This document shows, in pieces, positions 1 through 7,316 of a stretch of 64,000 bases of DNA (its first letter is position 1; the number at the start of each line of letters is the position of its first letter). The notes below the pieces were generated by a model, which was given only the letters and a program-made list of their open reading frames with translations, searched no databases and was not told the DNA's origin. Both the position numbers and the translations under genes were made by a program. Origin of the DNA: Prevotella sp. CAG:1058 (GTDB lineage: Bacteria; Bacteroidota; Bacteroidia; Bacteroidales; Bacteroidaceae); NCBI GenBank assembly GCA_000433175.1, contig HF986692.1, forward strand, positions 1 through 64,000, given 5' to 3'.

Positions 1-1089
1 TGGCAGCTGCCATACGTTGCCGAGGACGCCGAACAGATAGACGAGGCGCGCAAGAACCATTATATATGCACCCTGACGAAGCAACAGGAGGGCGAAGGCT
101 CTAACTTCTCGGCGCTCGACTACGCCGGAACGATAGACTTCACAGACCCTGCCGCCACCGAGTGGTACAAGGGTCTGCTGCGCCGTCTGCTAAAGATGGG
201 CGTGGCGGCGATAAAGACCGACTTCGGCGAAAACATTCACATGGACGCCGTGTACAAGAACATGAAGCCCGAACTGCTCAACAACCTATACGCCATACTT
301 TACCAGAAGGCGGCATACGAGGTAACAAAGGAAGTGACGGGCGACGGCATCATATGGGCAAGGGCTGCCTGGGCAGGATGCCAGCGCTACCCCCTGCACT
401 GGGGAGGCGACTCGTGCAGCTCGTGGGACGGCATGGCAGGCTCGCTCAAGGGCGGACTGCACTTCGGCCTGTCGGGCTTCGCCTTCTGGAGCCACGACGT
501 GCCCGGATTCCACACCCTACCCAACTTCATGAACTCGCCAGTAAGCGACGACGTGTACGTTCGCTGGACACAGTTCGGCGTGTTCTCATCGCACATCCGC
601 TACCACGGCACCAGCAAGCGCGAGCCTTGGCACTACCCGGCCATCGCACCGATAGTGAAGAGGTGGTGGCAGCTGCGCTACAAGCTCATTCCATACATCC
701 TGCAGGAGAGCCGGAAGGCCGTAAACAGCGGCTCTACGATACTCCAGGCGCTGATATTCCACCACGCCGACGACCCCATGTGCTGGCACATCGACGACGA
801 ATACTACTTCGGCGACGACTTCCTCGTGGCTCCCGTTATGAACAGCGAAGGCCGCCGCAGCGTCTACCTGCCTGAAGGCAACTGGACAGACTTCTTCACC
901 GGCAGGCACTACGAAGGTGGCAAGTGGCTCAAGGACATAGACGTGCCGCTCGAACTGATGCCCGTCTACGTGCGCGAAGGCGCCGTGATACCGGTTTATC
1001 CCGAACCCGTGGACTGCACGGACGACATGGACTTGAGCAAGACGGAATACATTAAGATTGACGGAAACTTCAAGGGCATCGAGTGGTAA
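1..1089 (+). CDS. GH31 alpha-glycosidase (alpha-xylosidase-like), 5' end missing
   Basis: C-terminal 362 codons of a glycoside hydrolase family 31 enzyme; the reading frame is open at the left edge. The family nucleophile motif KTDFGE is present (Asp codon 220-222), as is the acid/base region WGGDSCSSW (Asp codon 409-411), followed by FWSHDVPGFH and a C-terminal beta-domain. Known GH31 members release alpha-linked xylose, glucose or related sugars from non-reducing ends. The D-x-GE nucleophile context resembles YicI-type alpha-xylosidases, but the substrate cannot be fixed. The signal peptide region is outside the window. The gene ends 79 bp before the corrinoid methyltransferase and the symporter follows on the same strand, so the three are probably one transcription unit. 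Family assignment is firm; substrate is open. Confidence 0.93.
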   Translation, partial: WQLPYVAEDAEQIDEARKNHYICTLTKQQEGEGSNFSALDYAGTIDFTDPAATEWYKGLLRRLLKMGVAAIKTDFGENIHMDAVYKNMKPELLNNLYAILYQKAAYEVTKEVTGDGIIWARAAWAGCQRYPLHWGGDSCSSWDGMAGSLKGGLHFGLSGFAFWSHDVPGFHTLPNFMNSPVSDDVYVRWTQFGVFSSHIRYHGTSKREPWHYPAIAPIVKRWWQLRYKLIPYILQESRKAVNSGSTILQALIFHHADDPMCWHIDDEYYFGDDFLVAPVMNSEGRRSVYLPEGNWTDFFTGRHYEGGKWLKDIDVPLELMPVYVREGAVIPVYPEPVDCTDDMDLSKTEYIKIDGNFKGIEW

Positions 1090-1168
1090 CACCGCCCCCC
1101 GGCTGTATGAAAGCCCGGCGCAAGGCGCACACCGACGTCATTTCACCAAATACCAAACAAACAATAAC

Positions 1169-4100
1169 ATGTGGAAAAAGAATCTTGAAGAGACAAAACA
1201 ACGATACATACAGTGGTGGAACCACAAGGGCATAGTGCTGAACATGTGGGAACACTTCCAGGAAGGCGTCGCTCCGCACGCCGACGTGCCCATGCCTAAG
1301 GCGCCGAAGGACCTCAACCAGAAGTGGTTCGACCCGGAATGGCGCGCCGAATACCTCGACTGGTACGTGGCTCACAGCTGTCTGAAGGCCGACATGCTGC
1401 CCGTTGCAAACACGCAGCTTGGCCCCGGCTCGCTCGCCGCCATCCTCGGAGGCGTGTTCGAGGGTGGAGAGGACACCATATGGATACACCCCGACCCCGA
1501 TTTCAAGGACGAGATAAAGTTCAACCCTGAACACCCCAACTACCTGCTGCACAAGAAACTGCTGACCGAATGCAAGAAGAAGGCCAACGGCAACTACTAC
1601 GTGGGCATGCCCGATCTGATGGAAGGCATGGACGTACTGGCCGCGCTGAAGGGGACGGACAAGGTGCTCATGGACACGGTGACGCAGCCCGAGGTGCTTG
1701 AACGCCAGATGCAGCAGATAAACGACATATACTTCAAGGTGTTCGACGAGCTTTACGACATAGTACGCGAGGGCGACGAGATGGCCTTCTGCTACTTCTC
1801 GTCGTGGGCACCGGGCAAGATGAGCAAGCTGCAGAGCGACATATCGACCATGATAAGCGTGGACGACTACCGCCGCTTCGTGCAGCCCTTCATACGCCAG
1901 CAGTGCCAGAAAATCGACTACACGCTGTACCATCTGGACGGCGTTGGCGCCCTGCACCACCTGCCGGCGCTGCTCGAGATAGAGGAACTGAACGCCATAC
2001 AGTGGACACCGGGCGTGGGAGAACCGCAGGGTGGCTCGCCTAAATGGTACGACCTGTACAAGAAGATACTGGCAGGAGGCAAGAGCATAATGGCATGCTG
2101 GGTTACGCTGGACGAGCTGCGACCGCTGCTCGACAACATCGGAGGCGACGGCGTGCACCTTGAAATGGACTTCCACAACGAGGACGAGGTGGAGAAAGCC
2201 ATGCGCATAGTAGAGGAATACCAGCGCGACGAGGCTGAGAAACCGCGCCAGGAGGACAACACCATACGCATAAGCGACAGTAAGACTGACACTGACAAAG
2301 AAGTAGACGCGATAATAGAAAAGGCAGAACACAGGTTTGAGGAGCTTCAAGGCAACGGCGGAAAAGCTCCTGACGACTATCTTGACGGCTGCCCTATCAA
2401 GGCCGCAGGGCGCAACCGTATTCTCGTTATCGACGGAGCAATGGGCACGATGATACAGAGCCGACGCCTCGGCGAGGCCGACTTCCGCGGCGAAAGGCTT
2501 GCCGCACACCCGGTGAACGTAAGCGGATGCAACGACCTGCTGTGCCTTACGCGCCCCGACGTGATAGAGGACATACACCGCAAGTACCTCGAAACCGGCG
2601 CCGACATAATCGAAACCAACACCTTCAACGCGCAACGCATATCCATGGCGGACTACCGTCTGGAGCACCTCTGCCGCGAGATTAACCTCGAGGCGTGCCG
2701 CATAGCGCGCAAGGTTGCCGACGAATTTACCGCCAAGACACCGCAGAAGCCGCGCTTCGTGGCAGGTTCGATGGGTCCGACGAGCAAGACCTGCTCGGTG
2801 ACATCTGACACCACACAGCCGGGCTGGCACGCCTTCGGCTACGACACGCTGCTCGACGCCTACACCGAACAGGCAGAGGCGCTGATTGACGGCGGCGTTG
2901 ACGCACTGCTGATAGAGACCATATTCGACACAAAGAACGCACAGGCGGCCATAGAGGCGGCACGCACGGCACTGCGCAAGAAAGGCAAGCGGCTGCCGCT
3001 GATGCTCAGTTTCACCATCACAACGCCAGACGGACACAACATGCTGGGACAGAGCATAGAGGAATTCCTCGCCTCCGTGGGCGGTAGCGACATCATGTCG
3101 GTGGGCGTGAACTGCTGTTCTGACGTCAACCTGGCTGCCGGCATGCTGGTACGTCTCGGCAAGACGACTCCTTACATGATAAGCCTTTACCCCAACGCCG
3201 GCATGCCCGACGCATCGGGACACTACAGCCACACGCCCGATATGCTGCAACGCGAGCTGTGGCCGCTGATAGAGTGGCACGTGCTCGACATCGTGGGAGG
3301 ATGCTGCGGAACAACCAACGCGCACATAGGGAAGCTCGCCGGAGCCGTAGTTACGGCCGGCGGACTGGCACTTTCGCCACATGCCGCGCAACAGCCTGAT
3401 AATGAAGGCGTTGCAAAAGGTAACCTTTCAGCCCTCAATATGCCGTCTTTCAGCGTGCAAAAGGCGGTCTCTGACAAGGCAAAAGACGGCCTTTCAGAAA
3501 ACCACGGACACAAGCATGCCGCCGAACCGTGCGAATGCTGCGCCCCGAAGGCGGCAAAAGAGCCGTCGGCGGCCGACGGAGTGTTTGACGCAATACTCGA
3601 AGGCAAGGCCGACAAGGCCGTCGAAGCCACCCGCAAGGCGCTCGACGCAGGCACAGCCCCGCAGGACATCATCAACGGACAGATGATACGCGCCATGGGC
3701 GAGGTGGGCCAGCGCTTCCAGGACGGCAAGGCATTCGTGCCCCAGCTGCTCATGGCGGGACGCGCCATGAAGGCAGCGCTCGAACTGCTCAAGCCCATGC
3801 TGGCCGGCAGCGCGTCGGCGACGATAGGCCGCGTGGTCATAGGTACGGTGAAGGGCGACCTGCACGACATAGGCAAGAACCTCGTGGCGTCGATGCTCGA
3901 GGGCAGCGGCTTCGAGGTGGAGAACATCGGAATAGACGTGCCGTCGGACAAGTTTGTCGAGGCGGTAAGGTCGTGCCACGCCGACATTCTCTGCATGTCG
4001 GCACTGCTTACCACCACTATGACCTACATGAAAGACGTAATCAAGGCCGTGGAGGACGCCGGACTGCGCGACAAGGTGAAGATAATGGTGGGCGGAGCGC

Positions 4101-4225
4101 CCGTAAGCCAGAACTTCGCCGACGAGATAGGCGCCGACGGATACAGCGACAACGCCAACGAGGCGGTGAAGGTGGCGAAGGCATTACTGAAGCCCCTCCC
4201 AACCTCCCCCGTGGGGAGGAGCTGA
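1169..4225 (+). CDS. Fused corrinoid methyltransferase: UroD-like MT + homocysteine S-methyltransferase + B12-binding module
   Basis: 1018 residues. Residues 1 to about 375 form a UroD-fold methyltransferase domain (MtaA/COG0407 type; motif HLDGVGALHHL). Residues about 415-725 form a MetH-type homocysteine S-methyltransferase domain with zinc cysteines C649 (GVNCC), C712 and C713 (GGCCGTT). A linker of about 75 residues follows, then a B12-binding cap (from about 800) and a Rossmann B12 domain with the DxHxxG motif (GDLHDIG, cobalt-ligand His899). No pterin-binding or reactivation domain lies between or after these. The start at 1169 is chosen because WKKNLEETKQRY opens the domain; an upstream in-frame ATG at 1058 overlaps GH31. 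Part of the linker (3411-3498) is encoded by a dispersed 4 x 22-nt repeat, and the last residues (PLPTSPVGRS) by an arm of an inverted repeat. Methyl transfer from an unknown donor through cobalamin to homocysteine is the expected chemistry; the donor is inference. Confidence 0.9.
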   Translation: MWKKNLEETKQRYIQWWNHKGIVLNMWEHFQEGVAPHADVPMPKAPKDLNQKWFDPEWRAEYLDWYVAHSCLKADMLPVANTQLGPGSLAAILGGVFEGGEDTIWIHPDPDFKDEIKFNPEHPNYLLHKKLLTECKKKANGNYYVGMPDLMEGMDVLAALKGTDKVLMDTVTQPEVLERQMQQINDIYFKVFDELYDIVREGDEMAFCYFSSWAPGKMSKLQSDISTMISVDDYRRFVQPFIRQQCQKIDYTLYHLDGVGALHHLPALLEIEELNAIQWTPGVGEPQGGSPKWYDLYKKILAGGKSIMACWVTLDELRPLLDNIGGDGVHLEMDFHNEDEVEKAMRIVEEYQRDEAEKPRQEDNTIRISDSKTDTDKEVDAIIEKAEHRFEELQGNGGKAPDDYLDGCPIKAAGRNRILVIDGAMGTMIQSRRLGEADFRGERLAAHPVNVSGCNDLLCLTRPDVIEDIHRKYLETGADIIETNTFNAQRISMADYRLEHLCREINLEACRIARKVADEFTAKTPQKPRFVAGSMGPTSKTCSVTSDTTQPGWHAFGYDTLLDAYTEQAEALIDGGVDALLIETIFDTKNAQAAIEAARTALRKKGKRLPLMLSFTITTPDGHNMLGQSIEEFLASVGGSDIMSVGVNCCSDVNLAAGMLVRLGKTTPYMISLYPNAGMPDASGHYSHTPDMLQRELWPLIEWHVLDIVGGCCGTTNAHIGKLAGAVVTAGGLALSPHAAQQPDNEGVAKGNLSALNMPSFSVQKAVSDKAKDGLSENHGHKHAAEPCECCAPKAAKEPSAADGVFDAILEGKADKAVEATRKALDAGTAPQDIINGQMIRAMGEVGQRFQDGKAFVPQLLMAGRAMKAALELLKPMLAGSASATIGRVVIGTVKGDLHDIGKNLVASMLEGSGFEVENIGIDVPSDKFVEAVRSCHADILCMSALLTTTMTYMKDVIKAVEDAGLRDKVKIMVGGAPVSQNFADEIGADGYSDNANEAVKVAKALLKPLPTSPVGRS
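3411..3498. repeat. 4 x 22-nt palindromic repeat element, copy A (inside coding sequence)
   Basis: Four consecutive 22-nt units (3411-3432, 3433-3454, 3455-3476, 3477-3498), each a variant of a palindrome TGCAAAAGG....CCTTTTGCA. This copy lies within the corrinoid methyltransferase gene and is translated as part of the linker between the homocysteine and B12 domains. The other six copies in the window are intergenic. Confidence 0.85.
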
Positions 4226-4312
4226 GTTACCCTCTGCTATTTATAAGAACATTAATAATAAACCAACAAGACAAATCCCTCACTCCCCCTCACGGGGGAG
4301 CCGGAGGGGGCT
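4190..4312. repeat. Imperfect inverted repeat spanning the methyltransferase-symporter junction
   Basis: The left arm (about 4191-4219, AGCCCCTCCCAACCTCCCCC onward) and right arm (about 4284-4312, ending GCCGGAGGGGGCT) are imperfect reverse complements of nearly 30 nt, separated by about 64 nt. The left arm supplies the last codons and stop of the methyltransferase gene; the right arm ends 9 nt before the symporter start. Similar C-rich arms recur in Bacteroidota genomes. A role in mRNA folding or attenuation between the two genes is possible. Confidence 0.55.
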
Positions 4313-4321
4313 TTTACCACC

Positions 4322-5926
4322 ATGACTACACAATCATTACAAGCACTCGACTGGGGCATCCTTGCCGCCTATTTCATCATCCTGCTCGGCATCGGCATAT
4401 GGGCAAGCAGGAAGAGCAAGGAAGGTAGTAGCAAATTCCTGGCCGGCAACTCGCTGCGCTGGCACCACATAGGCTTCTCCATGTGGGGCACCAACGTGGG
4501 CCCGTCGATGCTCATCGCGTCGGCAAGCGCAGGCTTCACCACAGGCATCGTGTCGGGCAACTACGCCTGGTACGCCTTCGTCTTCATAGCCCTGCTGGCC
4601 TTCGTCTTCGCCCCGCGCTACCTGGGCAGCAAGGTGTCGACGCTGCCCGAGTTCATGGGACTGCGCTTCGGACAGTCGACACGCAACATGCTGGCGTGGT
4701 ACACCATAGTGACGATACTCATTTCGTGGCTCGCGCTGACGCTCTTCGCCGGCGGCATCATCATCCGCCAGGTGTTCGGCATGCCCATGTGGATGTCGGC
4801 ATTCCTGCTGCTGGCCATATCGGCATTCTTCACCATGCTCGGCGGACTCAAGGCCGTGGCCTACACCAACGTGTACCAGATGGTGCTGCTCATACTCGTA
4901 TCGGCCACGCTTACCTTCGTGGGCATCTACCGCCTGGGCGGCGACTCGTTCACGGGAGGCGTCTCCGTGCTGGCAAACCCCGACATCGTGCCGTCAAACT
5001 ACTGGAACCTGTTCCAGCCTAACACGGACAAGGACTTCCCCTGGCTGCCCATACTGCTGGGCTACCCCATATCGGGCCTGTGGTTCTGGTGCACCGACCA
5101 GTCTATGGTGCAGCCCGTGCTGGCCGCCAAGGACCTGAGCGAGGGACAGCGCGGAGCCAACTTCACGGGCTGGCTCAAGATACTCGACGTGGCCATCTAC
5201 ATCATTCCGGGCATTGTCTGCTTCGCCCTCGCCAAGACGGGATTCTTCGGCGGCATGACCATCGAGGCCGACAACGCATACATGACGCTCGTGTCGAGCC
5301 TCTTCCCCGTGGGCATGGTGGGCCTCGTATTGGCCGTGCTGACCGCTGCGCTGATAAGCACCATAGGCTCGGCGCTCAACGCCCTTAGCACCGTTTTCAC
5401 CATGGACATATACGTTAAAAACATACGTCCGCAGGCGACCGAGGCCGAAATCTCGCGCACCGGGCGCATAGTGACCATCGTAGGCGCGCTGGTGTCGATA
5501 GTGATAACCGTCGCCGTGGACAACATAAAGGGCATGAACCTCTTCAACGTGTTCCAGTCCGTGCTCAGCTTCATAGCCCCGCCAATGGCGGCGGTGTTCG
5601 TCATGGGCGTGTTCTGGAAGCGCTGCACCACCCTGGCGGCCAACATTACGCTTACCTTCGGCACGATATTCAGCATCGGCACGGGCATTCTCTACCTGTG
5701 GGTTATACCCGGAGCCGCCGAGCAGGTACACTTCATGATGCTGTCGTTCCTCATCTTCGTGGCGCTCGTCATCGAGATGGTGATAGTCAGCCTGAGCAAC
5801 AAGGCAGCCACGGAAAGCACAAGGGTGGTCAAACTCGACGAGAAACCGAAGCGCAGCGTGGTGGTAAGCTGGGTGCTGCTGGCCGTGGTGATGATTGCGC
5901 TTTACATATTCTTCAACGGCAACTGA
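4322..5926 (+). CDS. Sodium:solute symporter (SSS family, SGLT-like)
   Basis: 534 residues with about 14 hydrophobic segments starting at residue 11 (WGILAAYFIILLGIGIWA). The N-terminal SSS signature is clear (FLAGNSLRWHHIGFSMWGTN, a Na+-site region), as is GGLKAVAYTNVYQ in the middle. These inner-membrane proteins bring sugars, amino acids or other small solutes in with Na+. The closest recognisable type is the sugar-transporting SGLT/vSGLT branch, but the substrate is not readable from sequence. It is 96 bp downstream of the corrinoid methyltransferase and followed by a terminator, so it probably closes the GH31-methyltransferase operon and may import the sugar released by the glycosidase. 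Confidence 0.92.
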   Translation: MTTQSLQALDWGILAAYFIILLGIGIWASRKSKEGSSKFLAGNSLRWHHIGFSMWGTNVGPSMLIASASAGFTTGIVSGNYAWYAFVFIALLAFVFAPRYLGSKVSTLPEFMGLRFGQSTRNMLAWYTIVTILISWLALTLFAGGIIIRQVFGMPMWMSAFLLLAISAFFTMLGGLKAVAYTNVYQMVLLILVSATLTFVGIYRLGGDSFTGGVSVLANPDIVPSNYWNLFQPNTDKDFPWLPILLGYPISGLWFWCTDQSMVQPVLAAKDLSEGQRGANFTGWLKILDVAIYIIPGIVCFALAKTGFFGGMTIEADNAYMTLVSSLFPVGMVGLVLAVLTAALISTIGSALNALSTVFTMDIYVKNIRPQATEAEISRTGRIVTIVGALVSIVITVAVDNIKGMNLFNVFQSVLSFIAPPMAAVFVMGVFWKRCTTLAANITLTFGTIFSIGTGILYLWVIPGAAEQVHFMMLSFLIFVALVIEMVIVSLSNKAATESTRVVKLDEKPKRSVVVSWVLLAVVMIALYIFFNGN

Positions 5927-5962
5927 CACTGATGGCGCGCCGCAATACGCGCGGACAACACA

Positions 5963-6003
5963 CGCAAATGCCTCCTTCCATGCCGCGGAAGGAGGCATTT
6001 GTG
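5963..6003 (+). terminator. Terminator hairpin after the symporter gene
   Basis: Near-perfect hairpin: CAAATGCCTCCTTCC pairs with GGAAGGAGGCATTTG around a 7-nt loop. It lies 37 bp after the symporter stop and marks the end of the GH31-methyltransferase-symporter unit. The U-tract is weak. Confidence 0.7.
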
Positions 6004-6080
6004 CTTATAAAAGCACCGTTTTTACGTGCCGCGGCGCACGCCTTGACTGCATTTGCAACTTGGTTGCACTGCATAATCGT

Positions 6081-6088
6081 TAAATTTG
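6081..6088 (+). promoter_or_regulatory. Bacteroidota-type promoter -7 box for the metal-efflux operon
   Basis: TAAATTTG matches the Bacteroidota -7 consensus TAnnTTTG. It lies 32 bp before the adaptor start codon and just after the upstream terminator. A TTG about 18-20 nt upstream could be the -33 element. Confidence 0.55.
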
Positions 6089-6119
6089 CAGACAAATAAA
6101 CAAGAACAACGACCTTTAT

Positions 6120-7259
6120 ATGAAACACAAAACTCTTATTCTTGCAATGTTCGGGGCTCTCATGGCGGCATCGTGCCACTCCGGACACGACCATGAAGCG
6201 GAAGCCGAAGCGCACGAGGAAAAGGCGCACGAGCATGCCGGCGAAATAGTGATAAGCAGCGAAAAGGCCAAAGCCTCGGGCATAGTGGCCGAGACGGTGG
6301 CGGCAGGCGAGTTCTGCGGTGTAATACCGGCAGGCGGCAAGATACTGGCCGCATCGGGCGACGAGGCAACAGTAGTGGCTACCGTACCCGGCGTGGTGAA
6401 GTTCACGCGCGGACTGACCGAAGGTTCGCCCGTAGGCCGCGGTGCCACGGTGTTCACCATATCGTCGAAGAACCTTCAAGACGACCCCGCACGGCAGGCG
6501 GCCATTGCCTACCGCAAGGCTAAGAGCGAATACGAGCGCGCAGCCAAGCTGGTAAAGGACAGGATAGTAACCCAGAGGGAGTTCAACACGATAAAGTCTG
6601 ACTACGAGTCGGCAAAGATAGCCTACGAGGCATACTCCGGCGGCGGCAAGAGCGGCGGCGGAGTGGCCGTAACGTCGCCCATCGGCGGATACGTGAAGAC
6701 ATGCCTTGTCAAGGAAGGCGACTACGTGGCCGTAGGCCAGCCCATGCTGACCGTCACGCAGACACGCAGCCTGTACCTAAAGGCCAACGTGCCAGAACGT
6801 TACTATCCGCTGCTGGGCACCATAAGTTCGGCCAAGTTCAAGACCGCACACGGCGACCGTGTGTACGACCTTAGGCACATGAACGGACGGCTCGTGGCCA
6901 CGGGCAAGTCGACAGGCGACGGTTCGCCCTACATACCCGTAACCTTCGAGTTCGCCAACCGCGCCGAAGTGATGCCCGGCTCGTTCGTCGAGACATACCT
7001 GCTCACCTCGCCCCGCCAGGGCGTCGTCAGCGTTCCGGTGTCTGCATTGACCGACGAACAGGGCGTAAACTACGTCTATGTGCAGACCGACGCCACGTGT
7101 TATGAGAAACGCGAGGTGCACATCGGCGAGACCGACGGCGAGCGCGTTGAGATTAAACACGGACTGAAAGGCGGCGAAAAGGTAGTAACCAAGGGCGCCA
7201 TGCAGGTAAGGCTGGCATCCGCATCGACAGCCATACCGGCACATTCGCACAACCATTAA
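6120..7259 (+). CDS. RND efflux periplasmic adaptor, lipoprotein, His-rich N-terminus (CusB/CzcB-like)
   Basis: 379 residues. The lipoprotein signal ends at MAASC (Cys19), followed at once by a His/Glu/Asp-rich stretch (HSGHDHEAEAEAHEEKAHEH) that looks like a metal-binding tail. The rest has the membrane-fusion-protein order: beta-barrel/lipoyl half (from about residue 65), a coiled-coil hairpin (about 115-160), a second lipoyl half (VTSPIGGYVKTCLVKEGDYV) and a barrel domain to the C-terminus, which ends in HSHNH. It would join the inner-membrane pump to the outer-membrane channel encoded downstream. The His tails suggest a divalent cation (Cu, Zn, Co or Ni); which one cannot be told. It is the first gene of a three-gene operon. 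Confidence 0.9.
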   Translation: MKHKTLILAMFGALMAASCHSGHDHEAEAEAHEEKAHEHAGEIVISSEKAKASGIVAETVAAGEFCGVIPAGGKILAASGDEATVVATVPGVVKFTRGLTEGSPVGRGATVFTISSKNLQDDPARQAAIAYRKAKSEYERAAKLVKDRIVTQREFNTIKSDYESAKIAYEAYSGGGKSGGGVAVTSPIGGYVKTCLVKEGDYVAVGQPMLTVTQTRSLYLKANVPERYYPLLGTISSAKFKTAHGDRVYDLRHMNGRLVATGKSTGDGSPYIPVTFEFANRAEVMPGSFVETYLLTSPRQGVVSVPVSALTDEQGVNYVYVQTDATCYEKREVHIGETDGERVEIKHGLKGGEKVVTKGAMQVRLASASTAIPAHSHNH

Positions 7260-7316
7260 TACGGCACAGGCATGCATACGCAGGCATGGCGCCTAACACT
7301 GTAAACACTCGAAACA

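Noticed and set aside
1058-1168. Upstream start of the fused methyltransferase
   Set aside because: It overlaps the GH31 coding end and its residues do not match the family; the start at 1169 opens the domain.
1070-3391. 773-residue open frame on the minus strand opposite the methyltransferase gene
   Set aside because: A shadow caused by strong G/C third-position bias; no recognisable domain. Similar long antisense frames across the window are left out for the same reason.
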